Below, piece by piece: positions 1-9,635 of a stretch of 12,553 nt of DNA. The position numbers were made by a program, and so were the translations under genes. The notes below the pieces were generated by a model that saw only the letters and a list, made by a program, of their open reading frames with translations, did not search any database and was not told where the DNA came from. Within the stretch, counting starts at the first letter, position 1; each line of letters opens with the position of its first letter. Source of the DNA: Candidatus Gastranaerophilales bacterium (lineage in GTDB: Bacteria > Cyanobacteriota > Vampirovibrionia > Gastranaerophilales > Gastranaerophilaceae); NCBI GenBank assembly GCA_905235825.1, contig CAJONH010000148.1:1-12553 (forward strand). The letters are read 5' to 3'.

Positions 1-869
1 ATTCCGATACCGTTCCGACACGTGCTGAAATGGGATATGAATATACAATTCAAAATATCATTACGGCAATAAACAATTTGATGAAAGAGTCAAAAGTATC
101 AAAAGACTCAATTGAAGGTATAGGTTTTGGTTTTCCAGGTCAAATTGACTGCGATAACGGAATTGTAAGACTTGCTCCCAATATTCCGGGCTGGGTAAAT
201 ATACCTATAGCCGATATTGTTTCAAAAGAGTTCGGTATACCGGTAAAAGTTGATAACGATGTAAGATGTGCGGCACTTGCCGAATTAAATTACGGTGCCG
301 GCAAGGGTACTCAAAATATGATTTGTATTACGGTAGGTACAGGTATAGGTTCGGGATTAATAGTGAACGGAAAACTTGTACGTGGTGCAAGTAATGCGGC
401 AGGAGAACTCGGACATATAAAACTTGAAATGAAAGACGGGCCTATATGCGGATGCGGCGACAGAGGATGTTTGGAAGCATTTGCATCGGGGCCTGCTATT
501 GTAGCACTTGCGGAAGAATATATAAAAGGCGGAAAATCAACTAAATACAGAGAATTGGCAAATCCCGACATTACTCCTTATATAGTTGCGGAAGCTGCAA
601 AACAGGGTGATGTTGTTGCCAAAAAGATATTTGAAATAATCGGAAGCTATATAGGTATAGGTTTAGCAAGTGTGGTAAATCTGTTAAATCCGGAAAAAGT
701 TGTTATCGGCGGCGGTGTTGCTGATGCAGGTGATTTACTGTTTGTGCCGATTAAAGAAACTCTCAAAAAACGTGCAATGCCTATTCAAGGTGCAGCCGTT
801 GAAGTAGTTCATGCCGAACTCGGTAATACTGCAGGTGTTATAGGGGCAAGTCTTCTTGTAGAAAATTAA
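1..869 (+). CDS. ROK-family sugar kinase (glucokinase-like), 5' end outside window
   Basis: ROK kinases phosphorylate sugars such as glucose or N-acetyl-hexosamines with ATP in the cytoplasm. The reading frame is open from base 3 (SDTVPTRAE...) through the ATG at 30, so that ATG is internal. The missing N-terminus should carry the DxGGTK ATP-binding motif. Visible motifs are GFGFPGQID and APNIPGW (sugar side), DND at 252-260 containing the presumed catalytic Asp, TVGTGIGSG (phosphate binding), GELGHI, and the Cys-rich zinc signature CGCGDRGCLE near 447-476. GELGHI plus the CxCGxxGCxE signature define the ROK family. The C-terminus has the usual NLLNPEKVVIGGG segment. The gene ends one base before holA, so the two are probably cotranscribed. 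Motif spacing is closest to bacterial GlcK glucokinases, but substrate cannot be fixed from sequence alone; a ROK kinase for another hexose is possible. Confidence 0.93.
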   Translation, partial: SDTVPTRAEMGYEYTIQNIITAINNLMKESKVSKDSIEGIGFGFPGQIDCDNGIVRLAPNIPGWVNIPIADIVSKEFGIPVKVDNDVRCAALAELNYGAGKGTQNMICITVGTGIGSGLIVNGKLVRGASNAAGELGHIKLEMKDGPICGCGDRGCLEAFASGPAIVALAEEYIKGGKSTKYRELANPDITPYIVAEAAKQGDVVAKKIFEIIGSYIGIGLASVVNLLNPEKVVIGGGVADAGDLLFVPIKETLKKRAMPIQGAAVEVVHAELGNTAGVIGASLLVEN

Positions 870-870
870 T

Positions 871-1839
871 ATGGCTGTATTTTTATTTTACGGGCAAGAA
901 GAATATTTAATGAATAAAGAAATCAAGAGGCTCAAAGATGAGCTTCTTGATGCTTCTTTCATATCTATGGGCTATAAAATTTTTGATAATCCGCCTTTTA
1001 TAAACCTTTTAGACTGCCTTCAATCCGCTCCTTTAATGTTTGGAAATACATTAAGTGTAATTTATATTGATAAATATCTTATCGGAACGGGATTAAGTCT
1101 TGATGATAAGCAAATTGAAAGTATAGAGTATTCTCTTTCTAATTTAAGCGATAGTGTTAATATAATTTTTGTATGTAAAATTCCACGTGATGAAAATAAA
1201 AAACCCGATTCCCGAAAAAAAATTTACAAAGTTCTTTCTAAATATTCGCAGGTAAAAGAATTTGCACAGTATAGAAGTTATGATAAGGCTCTATCTTCTG
1301 TTATTACAGGTATTGCTAAGGAGAAAGGGCTTAAAATTGATACAAATACTTCTATGACAATGATTGACCAAATCGGAGTTAACCTGACGTTAATTGATTC
1401 TGAACTTGAAAAACTTAAAATCGCAATTTATCCCGAAACAACAATAACTTCAGATGCAATCAAAAAATATTGTACATCGAGTGAAGATATATTTATACTT
1501 GCCGATTTAATAGTGCAGGGAAATAAAAATGAAATTTTAAAGCAATATAATCTGCTTACAGAAAAAAGACATTATCTTGAAGTTTTTGCACTAGTACAAA
1601 GCAGTTTGCAAAAATTTGTTTTTATTAAAAATTATGAAAGAAAAATGAGCAATAAAGATATTGCGGCAAAACTTAAAATGCATGAGTTTGTAGTACAAAA
1701 AACTCAAGAAAAATTAAGGAAAATAACTCTTGAACGACTTATACAAATAAGAGAAAATCTTTTAAATGCCGAATATAAATTAAAATCGGGGAAATCATCA
1801 CAAGAAGATTTAATATTGGAACTGGCTTTGTTAAGTTAA
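871..1839 (+). CDS. holA: DNA polymerase III subunit delta
   Basis: Delta is the clamp-loader wrench subunit that opens the beta sliding clamp and loads it on primed DNA, working with tau/gamma and delta'. The protein is 322 aa, within the usual 320-345 range. The N-terminus MAVFLFYGQEEYL matches the typical (L/F)YGxExYL opening of HolA. The middle contains the conserved LTLIDSELEKLKIA helix followed by TSSEDIFILADLIVQGN, equivalent to the AAA+ lid region. The C-terminal helical collar holds LVQSSLQKFVFIKNYE and the closing ENLLNAEYKLKSGKSSQEDLILELALL, which resembles the standard 'aD..lKsg...e..le.l' ending. No clear Shine-Dalgarno sequence precedes the ATG. Since it starts one base after the kinase stop codon, translation is probably coupled. 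A TAA ends it and an 86-bp gap precedes ileS. Confidence 0.92.
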   Translation: MAVFLFYGQEEYLMNKEIKRLKDELLDASFISMGYKIFDNPPFINLLDCLQSAPLMFGNTLSVIYIDKYLIGTGLSLDDKQIESIEYSLSNLSDSVNIIFVCKIPRDENKKPDSRKKIYKVLSKYSQVKEFAQYRSYDKALSSVITGIAKEKGLKIDTNTSMTMIDQIGVNLTLIDSELEKLKIAIYPETTITSDAIKKYCTSSEDIFILADLIVQGNKNEILKQYNLLTEKRHYLEVFALVQSSLQKFVFIKNYERKMSNKDIAAKLKMHEFVVQKTQEKLRKITLERLIQIRENLLNAEYKLKSGKSSQEDLILELALLS

Positions 1840-1858
1840 ATTTTTAGCTTATATCCTT

Positions 1859-1887
1859 TTGCCGATTTATTTTTTTTATATTAAAAT
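1859..1887 (+). promoter_or_regulatory. Candidate sigma-70 promoter for ileS
   Basis: TTGCCG (1859-1864) and TAAAAT (1882-1887) are separated by 17 bp, with 4/6 and 5/6 matches to consensus. The predicted transcription start near 1894 leaves a ~30-nt leader with the ribosome binding region AAGGGCGG just before the ATG at 1926. The leader is far too short for a T-box riboswitch. AT-rich surroundings make chance matches common. Confidence 0.4.
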
Positions 1888-1925
1888 AAAAACGATGAGC
1901 TTATTTAAGAATAAGGGCGGTTATT

Positions 1926-4763
<2,838 letters not shown>

Positions 4764-4777
4764 ATTAATTAAATAAT

Positions 4778-4812
4778 AAAAAATCCCTTATATTAATATA
4801 AGGGATTTTTTT
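4778..4812. terminator. Bidirectional intrinsic terminator between convergent genes
   Basis: Bases 4781-4808 form a perfect 28-bp palindrome (AAATCCCTTATATT and its complement), flanked by an A-run on the left and a T-run on the right. It therefore provides a stem and U-tract for both ileS (rightward) and the unassigned 599-aa gene (leftward). Confidence 0.9.
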
Positions 4813-4824
4813 GTTTATAATATC

Positions 4825-4837
4825 GGACAATTTGTCC
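4825..4837. repeat. Short palindrome GGACAA-T-TTGTCC
   Basis: A perfect 6+1+6 dyad lies between the terminator and the stop codon of the leftward gene. The one-base centre cannot form a good RNA hairpin, so if it matters it is more likely a protein-binding site. It could be chance. Confidence 0.3.
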
Positions 4838-4845
4838 TGATTGTT

Positions 4846-6645
4846 CTATTGTATGTTATGATTAGTTCCGAATTTTGCAAATCTTTCCTGTGCTGCTTTT
4901 AATTTATTTTCAATATCGGCGGCTTTTGCATCCAAATCAGCTCTTTCAGCAGTGCTAAGAGCAGCGTTTGTTGTTCTTGCCTTATTAATATCTGATAATT
5001 GCTGTTGATATCCCTTAATTTCATTTTGTGTATCCTGCCGTTGCTGTGCCATTTTCATCATTATAATTTCAGGTGTATCAGCTCTTGTTATAACTGTTTT
5101 GTCATCTCCCGTAACAGAAGCATTTGCATCAGAGATTATTTGCATTCTTGAATTTTCATTTTCGGTTAATTGGGATTTTATTGAATCAAATAAACCGGAC
5201 AGTGCCGCATTTTTGAGCGACCATTCTTTGTGTGCCTGTGTATATTCTTCTTCTGTTGCAAAATTTTCTCTTTGAGGCATGTCTTTTTGAGATGCTTTTG
5301 TTTGAGTATTAATGTTTTCAAGCTGTGTTTCCAAATCATCACGTCTTGAATTTGCTGCTCTCCAATCGGCATTATAAGTAGCAGTTTCGTCCAGTACTTT
5401 ATATCCTTGATTAAATAAATTTTCCAATTGAGCTGATTTTGCATCATGATATTTATTCATGAAACCTGATTCAACAGCATCATCTTCACTTCCGCCGAAG
5501 TTTGCCAATTTTGTTTGTGCTGTTTTGAGTTTACTTTCAAGTTCTTGTATTTGAACTGATATTTTTTGTTTGTCGGGAATATACGAAGTATCTGCAAGTA
5601 ATTCATTTAATTCCGACAGTTTAGTTTTATATTCTCCTATTTCGCTTCTTACATCTAATTTCTGACGTGCCATTTTATATTGAACTATTTCTGGAGAATC
5701 TGCTCTTGTGATAACCGTTTTGTCCTCGCCTGCAACACCTTCATTAGCTTCCCAGATAATTTGATTTCTGGCTATTTCATGTTCATTGAATTTTTCGGTA
5801 GCACTTTCCATTTGTTGATTTAATTCTTTGCCTTGCTTCTCCCATTCGGATTTTGCATGGTTGTATTCCGCATCTGATGCAAAATTACTTCTTACGGGTT
5901 CACTGCCTTGATGCGTACGAAGTTGTTCGCCTAAATTAGTAATTTGAGCTTGCATAGCTTCGCTTTTTGCATTAGCTGCCTGCCATTCTTCTGAATATTC
6001 GGCAGTTTCATCTAAAACTTTATAACCTAAATTTGCTAAATTTTCCAGTTCTGCCGATTTTTCATCGTGATACTTATTTACGAAATTCGATTGTATTCCA
6101 TTACCCTTATCTTCAGCTCTTATTTCATCATTTAAAACATTTGACGCATAAATATTCCCGTTTTTATCAAGCTGTGCGGTTGCATTATATAATTCTTCGG
6201 AATCAGAAGGTAATCTGCCTGATTTTATATCTTCAGCTCTTGTCATTACCGTTCTGAAAGTTTCAAAATCCAAATCTTTGAATTTCGGATTACTTTCATA
6301 TTTACCTGTTTCAGGATTTTTCCATAAATATATGTTTTCTCCTTCGGCAGCATCAATCGCCAGTTCATTAATAATTCCGTTTTTTAATTCCGGAGATACA
6401 TTTATAAAATCGTCGATATTATACATAACCTGCTGACTAAATCCGTTAAAAATTGATTCGTTTCCGTTGTTTGTTTTATGTTGTCCGTCCAGTTTTCCGT
6501 CTTCCATGTCTTTTTGAAACAGTTCAAATATAGATTTGTCGTCAAGAGAATTAAGTGTTTCTTCATCTGTTCCCGATTGACTGTGCAGAGAACGATATTG
6601 TTCGGCAATTTTTGACAAATCGTTTTGTCCGTTAATGTTCTCCAT
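4846..6645 (-). CDS. Unassigned 599-aa helical protein with two ~200-aa tandem repeats
   Basis: I do not recognise a family. There is no signal peptide and no membrane segment. The protein is rich in Glu, Gln, Lys, Asn and Ala and looks largely alpha-helical and coiled-coil. The N-terminal ~180 residues include WKNPETGKYESNPKF. Residues 187-384 and 394-593 are two copies of one unit, each opening with (F)xNKYHDxKSAxLENLxxxGYKVLDETAxY, containing DKTVITRAD(S/T)PEI late in the unit, and ending in (A/K)xxxLKxAQxxxAxFG. A degenerate echo of the TRAD motif (TVMTRAEDI, 132-140) suggests an older third unit. The start at 6645 is supported by AAGAGG six to seven bases upstream. The gene is divergent from the 218-aa gene and converges on ileS with a shared terminator. 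A structural, scaffold or surface-associated role is conceivable, but nothing in the sequence fixes it. Confidence 0.85.
   Translation of the reverse strand: MENINGQNDLSKIAEQYRSLHSQSGTDEETLNSLDDKSIFELFQKDMEDGKLDGQHKTNNGNESIFNGFSQQVMYNIDDFINVSPELKNGIINELAIDAAEGENIYLWKNPETGKYESNPKFKDLDFETFRTVMTRAEDIKSGRLPSDSEELYNATAQLDKNGNIYASNVLNDEIRAEDKGNGIQSNFVNKYHDEKSAELENLANLGYKVLDETAEYSEEWQAANAKSEAMQAQITNLGEQLRTHQGSEPVRSNFASDAEYNHAKSEWEKQGKELNQQMESATEKFNEHEIARNQIIWEANEGVAGEDKTVITRADSPEIVQYKMARQKLDVRSEIGEYKTKLSELNELLADTSYIPDKQKISVQIQELESKLKTAQTKLANFGGSEDDAVESGFMNKYHDAKSAQLENLFNQGYKVLDETATYNADWRAANSRRDDLETQLENINTQTKASQKDMPQRENFATEEEYTQAHKEWSLKNAALSGLFDSIKSQLTENENSRMQIISDANASVTGDDKTVITRADTPEIIMMKMAQQRQDTQNEIKGYQQQLSDINKARTTNAALSTAERADLDAKAADIENKLKAAQERFAKFGTNHNIQ
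4867..5466 (-). repeat. Repeat unit 2 of the 599-aa protein (residues 394-593)
   Basis: About 200 codons, beginning GFMNKYHDAKS and ending ERFAKFG. It differs from unit 1 mostly in the coiled-coil stretches, while the NKYHD, GYKVLDETA and KTVITRAD blocks are kept. An old in-gene duplication is the simplest explanation. Confidence 0.85.
5494..6087 (-). repeat. Repeat unit 1 of the 599-aa protein (residues 187-384)
   Basis: About 198 codons, beginning NFVNKYHDEKS and ending TKLANFG. It aligns over its full length with the next unit at the protein level. Nucleotide similarity is visible in the KVLDETA and KTVITRAD segments. Confidence 0.85.
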
Positions 6646-6786
6646 TTAAACCTCTTTTCATTAATAACACACTGCATTTATTTAATCGGAATATTTAATT
6701 TTATTCTTTAGTTTGAAATATTTTTTCTTAATATTTCTTTACTAATTTGATAATAAAATATACAAGTGCAGTCAGTCATTTTTATT

Positions 6787-6810
6787 AAATTATGTAAAAA
6801 ATTATGTAAA
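6787..6810. repeat. Tandem 12-mer AAATTATGTAAA x2
   Basis: Two perfect adjacent copies (6787-6798 and 6799-6810), spaced close to one helical turn, lie between divergent genes. This geometry fits a regulator-binding site, though low-complexity AT sequence could produce it by slippage. Confidence 0.6.
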
Positions 6811-6838
6811 AAGTTAATAAAAAGAGCAAAAAATATGC

Positions 6839-6870
6839 TTGATTGTTTTATATAGTGTAGAATATATAAG
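6839..6870 (+). promoter_or_regulatory. Possible promoter of the 218-aa gene
   Basis: TTGTTT (6843-6848) and TATAAG (6865-6870) with a 16-bp spacer, or TTGATT (6839-6844) and TATATA (6863-6868) with 18 bp. The predicted start would fall very close to the ribosome binding site AAGGAAAGG (6874-6882), which makes both choices uncertain. Confidence 0.3.
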
Positions 6871-6890
6871 TGTAAGGAAAGGTAATTAGT

Positions 6891-7547
6891 ATGTCTATTT
6901 CTGCAATTAATTGTACGCCGATTAAACCTCACGTATCTTTCGGTAAAAAAGAAAGCGAAAAATTTGATGAAATAAACGGCTATTCGGATAAAATAAATGA
7001 ACAATTTGTTAAGTCAAGCGATATAAAAAAGCCTGTCGCTGTTGCCGCATCGGTTGCACTTGCAGCGTTGACAACTTATGCCGGTGCTAAAGGTGTTACA
7101 AGCGTAATAACTTCAAAAATAGCCCCGAAGGCAGGTGAGATAGTAGAAAAGAATTTACAGTCTGCCGCAAATGCCGTAAAAACAAAAGCTGACTCTTTAG
7201 CTAATACAGGGGCAGAGGCTTCGTTCTCAACAGTAAAAAAATATACGGGTAAAGCATTAGGAACTGTTGAAGACGGTGCAAGAAGTATATATAAATCAAT
7301 TGCTTATTCGGGTATTTCAAAAGATGTTGTAAATCCCGAAAGAGCAAATAAGGCATTGGGTAATGTTATAGGTACAGGTGCTGCTGCTGCTACAGTTGCC
7401 GATATTTGTACAATTGATTCTAACGGTGACGGAATTTCCGATATTATGCAAAAAAGCCAAAATGCATATACCGGTGCAAAAACTTCCTACGGCAATGCAT
7501 TTGAAACAGTAAGCGTACTTTCTGATATAGCTCAGGTACTTGCTTAA
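6891..7547 (+). CDS. Unassigned 218-aa protein with hydrophobic segment and EF-hand-like loop
   Basis: No family is recognised. The N-terminus MSISAINCTPIKPHVSFGKK contains a VSFGK motif (15-19), a kind of short N-terminal tag I loosely associate with unassigned proteins of Gastranaerophilales-like genomes. That association is from memory and unverified. Residues 48-63 are an Ala/Val-rich hydrophobic stretch (VAVAASVALAAL) that may cross or dip into a membrane. A second weaker one lies at 155-171. Residues 176-184, DSNGDGISD, match a calcium-binding DxNxDGxxD loop as in dockerin or thrombospondin type-3 repeats, but only one copy is present. The remainder is Ala/Lys/Ser-rich amphipathic helix. 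AAGGAAAGG precedes the ATG. The gene is divergent from the 599-aa gene and is closed by a strong terminator, so it is probably monocistronic. Confidence 0.82.
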   Translation: MSISAINCTPIKPHVSFGKKESEKFDEINGYSDKINEQFVKSSDIKKPVAVAASVALAALTTYAGAKGVTSVITSKIAPKAGEIVEKNLQSAANAVKTKADSLANTGAEASFSTVKKYTGKALGTVEDGARSIYKSIAYSGISKDVVNPERANKALGNVIGTGAAAATVADICTIDSNGDGISDIMQKSQNAYTGAKTSYGNAFETVSVLSDIAQVLA

Positions 7548-7561
7548 TAATAGAATTTTAT

Positions 7562-7615
7562 AAAAAGTGTGTCCAAAAAGTTAATACATAATAACTTTTC
7601 GGATACACTTTTTTT
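7562..7615 (+). terminator. Long intrinsic terminator of the 218-aa gene
   Basis: AAAAAGTGTGTCCAAAAAGTTA pairs with TAACTTTTCGGATACACTTTTT across a loop of about 8 bases. The stem has one A-C mismatch and one G-U pair and is followed by a T-run to 7615. The stem is unusually long for a simple terminator. The A-run on the left could let it act in both directions. Confidence 0.85.
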
Positions 7616-7618
7616 GTT

Positions 7619-7624
7619 TATAAT
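7619..7624 (+). promoter_or_regulatory. Perfect TATAAT -10 directly upstream of folP
   Basis: TATAAT ends six bases before the folP ATG, so transcription from it would begin at or next to the start codon and give a leaderless mRNA. The -35 position falls inside the preceding terminator hairpin (around TTTTCG) and is weak. No Shine-Dalgarno sequence precedes folP, which fits this reading. Confidence 0.4.
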
Positions 7625-7630
7625 TTTCTT

Positions 7631-8800
7631 ATGAATGAAATAATAATAAAAAATGCGAATAAAAATATATTAAAAGAACTTACATCTATTGGTTTTGACA
7701 GCGGGTATTTAAATTTTGCTCAAAATAAATATAAGGGAAGTGCTTATAAAATTTTTAATTTAAAACCCTATGAGGCAAATATATTAAAGCAAATTTGTTT
7801 GTCTTTGGGCTTTGATTGTGCCGTAAGCAGGGATACTGTTACGTGTAAATGTGAAAAAACAGATTGTCTGATATTTGCATCACGGTTACAGTATGAAAAA
7901 TTAATTCATAAATTAAATGAACAACCGTTCAGACTTAAAATAGTATCTCAAAAATTACTTGATATTATAAATTATGTGCCTGAAACAATAAAAATAAGAA
8001 ATAATGTATTTGACTGGAAAAGATCATACATTATGGGAATTTTGAATGTTACTCCCGATTCTTTTTCCGACGGAGGAAAATATTGTAATATAAATAAAGC
8101 AATAGAGCATTGTATTCAAATGGTTGAATCCGGTGCGGATATAATTGATATCGGAGGTGAATCCACCCGTCCCGAGGCTGATTTTGTTTCGGTTGAGGAA
8201 GAAATAAAAAGAGTTATTCCCGTTATTGAACAAATAAGAAAGAATTATACCGATATTCCTATAAGTGTTGATACAAGAAATTATAAAACGGCAAAAGAGG
8301 CATTAGAAGCAGGTGCTGATATTATAAATGATGTTTCGGGATTAGATTATGATAAAAATTTGTTTGAATTTGTTACGAAAAATAATATTCCCGTAATTAT
8401 AATGCATTCGGATAAAGTTCCCGCAAAATCAGAAAACTGTACTGATAACGATATAGTTGAAGAAGTTTACAAATCTCTTTCAAATAAAATAGAACTTCTG
8501 ATAAATTCGGGACTTGAAAAAAGAAATATTATTTCTGATATAGGAATAGGTTTTGGTAAATCCACAGAAGGAAATATCGAACTATTAAAAAGAATAAATG
8601 AATTTTCAAGTCTTCAAACCCCCTTGCTTCTCGGAATTTCAAGAAAGTCATTTATAAGAAATTCTTTTGATATTTCGTTAGAAGAAGCTGATATTCCAAC
8701 TGCCATATATTCTTCTATGCTTAAAAATATAAATATTCACAGAGTTCATAATGTAAGTCTTACTAAAAAGTTTCTGGATTATTCCAAATTATTGAATTAA
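7631..8800 (+). CDS. folP: Dihydropteroate synthase, long form with N-terminal extension
   Basis: DHPS joins p-aminobenzoate to hydroxymethyl-dihydropterin diphosphate in folate synthesis and is the sulfonamide target. The TIM-barrel domain starts near residue 130: MGILNVTPDSFSDGG (135-149), ESTRP (177-181), SVDT (212-215), INDVSG (242-247), MHS (258-260), DIGIGFGK (303-310), RKS (348-350), RVHNV (381-385). The ~130-residue N-terminal part, with ANILKQ...LGFDCAV and TDCLIFASRLQYEKLIHKLNEQPFRL, matches the extension of the ~390-400 aa DHPS forms of clostridia and some other bacteria; its role is not known to me. Two departures are seen: Asn in place of Asp in the usual RVHDV, and SDKVP where MHMxGTP is typical. 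The ATG at 7631 is the only possible start downstream of an in-frame stop at 7592. Other folate genes are not adjacent. Confidence 0.94.
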   Translation: MNEIIIKNANKNILKELTSIGFDSGYLNFAQNKYKGSAYKIFNLKPYEANILKQICLSLGFDCAVSRDTVTCKCEKTDCLIFASRLQYEKLIHKLNEQPFRLKIVSQKLLDIINYVPETIKIRNNVFDWKRSYIMGILNVTPDSFSDGGKYCNINKAIEHCIQMVESGADIIDIGGESTRPEADFVSVEEEIKRVIPVIEQIRKNYTDIPISVDTRNYKTAKEALEAGADIINDVSGLDYDKNLFEFVTKNNIPVIIMHSDKVPAKSENCTDNDIVEEVYKSLSNKIELLINSGLEKRNIISDIGIGFGKSTEGNIELLKRINEFSSLQTPLLLGISRKSFIRNSFDISLEEADIPTAIYSSMLKNINIHRVHNVSLTKKFLDYSKLLN

Positions 8801-8801
8801 T

Positions 8802-8830
8802 ATTATTTCATAAAATAATGTATTTTTTTT
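8802..8830 (+). terminator. Weak AT-only terminator after folP
   Basis: ATTATTT (8802-8808) pairs with AAATAAT (8813-8819) around a CATA loop and is followed by an eight-T run. The all-A:T stem makes it weak, but position and T-tract fit. Confidence 0.5.
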
Positions 8831-8837
8831 ATAAAAA

Positions 8838-8846
8838 TGCTATAAT
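8838..8846 (+). promoter_or_regulatory. Extended -10 promoter of the BlaI-like gene
   Basis: TGCTATAAT is a perfect extended -10 element (TGn plus TATAAT). There is no good -35, as is common for extended -10 promoters. The start near 8853 gives a ~34-nt leader with AAAAGGAA (8873-8880) before the ATG at 8887. I see no clear TACA/TGTA dyad of BlaI-operator type overlapping it, so autoregulation cannot be read from sequence. Confidence 0.65.
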
Positions 8847-8886
8847 AGTAGTAATTGATTTTTTTATTAAGCAAAAGGAATGATTA

Positions 8887-9237
8887 ATGGTATATTCACA
8901 CGGAACATTAGAAAATGAAATTTTAAATGCTGTTTGGTCACTTGAAGAAAGCGGGTTAGATACAGAAAATATATCGGTAAATGAAGTCCTAAATAGGATA
9001 AACAGCGACGGATGCATCAGGGCATACACAACAGTAAAAACAGTTATGGACAGGTTAGTTGATAAGACTTTATTACAGAGAGAAAAACTGGGAAAGAAAT
9101 TTTGTTACAGGTCTGTAAAATCACGTGAAGCAATGGCGGAATCTGCAATTAATAAAATTGCTTTGCAATATTTTAATAATGATATGCGGTCTTTTATGAA
9201 GGCTTTGGAAAAAAGATGTCTAAGTCTGAAATCATAG
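8887..9237 (+). CDS. BlaI/MecI/CopY-family transcriptional repressor
   Basis: These small dimeric winged-helix proteins bind dyad operators, classically repressing beta-lactamase or copper genes until cleaved by BlaR1/MecR1 or released by metal. The 116-aa length is typical (about 120-130). LENEILNAVW (8-17) matches the family's opening helix. SVNEVLNRI leads to the recognition helix AYTTVKTVMDRLVDK (46-60), and the wing is LLQREKLGKKFCYRS. The C-terminal dimerisation helices are short, ending KALEKRCLSLKS. No blaR1-type sensor protease or beta-lactamase lies in the window, and no CopY-type CxCx4CxC tail is present. The target and signal are therefore unknown. The last 22 bases overlap the next gene, which suggests the pair is cotranscribed and functionally linked. 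Confidence 0.85.
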   Translation: MVYSHGTLENEILNAVWSLEESGLDTENISVNEVLNRINSDGCIRAYTTVKTVMDRLVDKTLLQREKLGKKFCYRSVKSREAMAESAINKIALQYFNNDMRSFMKALEKRCLSLKS

Positions 9238-9596
9238 ATTATTCGGAACAAAGAAAATTTGTTTCCAAATTGTATATTGCTGTTTTAACTGAAAAAATCA
9301 GTGTACGTGAAGCATTAATGAAATTTCCAAAAAATTGTGAAGATAAAACGATTATTGCTGCATGGCACGCACTTTGTCATCTTGAAGCAGATGAAGATAT
9401 AAGAAAAAAAGATGAATTATATGCAAAGGAGCAGGATGAGTACATAGAGTATATCGCATTTACTCTTGATAATGGCGAAGCATTGCCTCAAAATATAACA
9501 GACTCATATTTGCCGTATCATGAAGATGCTCTTATTCCTCCCAATAATTCTTTAAAAGGAATAATTCATGAATTTAAAAAGTTTTTGTGTGTTTAG
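9216..9596 (+). CDS. Unassigned 126-aa acidic helical protein overlapping the BlaI-like gene
   Basis: No family is recognised. The protein is predicted mostly alpha-helical and acidic in the middle (AAWHALCHLEADEDIRKKDELYAKEQDEYIEYIAF is spread over residues 45-80). It has no signal peptide or membrane span. Features that stand out are the WHALCHLEADE block, the EYIEYIAFTLDNGEALP block, and a Pro-containing tail ending EFKKFLCV. The ATG at 9216 sits inside the last codons of the repressor gene, in another frame, with GGAAAAAAG directly before it, so translation is probably coupled. It could be a partner or target-related protein of the repressor, but that is only context. Confidence 0.75.
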   Translation: MSKSEIIDYSEQRKFVSKLYIAVLTEKISVREALMKFPKNCEDKTIIAAWHALCHLEADEDIRKKDELYAKEQDEYIEYIAFTLDNGEALPQNITDSYLPYHEDALIPPNNSLKGIIHEFKKFLCV

Positions 9597-9635
9597 TCTT
9601 TGATGTTCGTTTCTTATTAATTTGGAGGCAGTTAT

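Larger units (their letters stand above)
6646..6890. promoter_or_regulatory. 245-bp divergent intergenic regulatory region
   Basis: It separates the leftward 599-aa gene from the rightward 218-aa gene, so it should hold promoters for both. It is very AT-rich. At the left edge lies the leftward SD (AAGAGG, complement of 6651-6656). In the middle is a tandem 12-mer, and at the right edge a promoter-like block and SD for the rightward gene. No supported small ORF was found. Confidence 0.6.

Noticed and set aside
30..32. ATG at 30 as the start of the ROK kinase
   Set aside because: The frame is open upstream to the window edge with kinase-like sequence and the ATP-binding N-terminus is missing, so the gene begins outside the window.
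1840..1925. T-box riboswitch upstream of ileS
   Set aside because: The gap is 86 bp and shows no specifier-loop or antiterminator structure; far too short.
6033..6257. 74-aa rightward ORF inside the 599-aa gene
   Set aside because: It is antisense to the repeat region and has no SD; its composition reflects the opposite strand.
6708..7004. 98-aa leftward ORF across the divergent gap
   Set aside because: Phe/Ile/Tyr-rich composition typical of antisense AT-rich DNA, and it overlaps the start of the better supported 218-aa gene.
7562..7615. Insertion-sequence end (GTGTGTCC inverted repeat)
   Set aside because: The inverted repeats are adjacent with only a hairpin loop between and a T-run follows, so a terminator explains it. 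The element idea is kept only as a low-interest finding.
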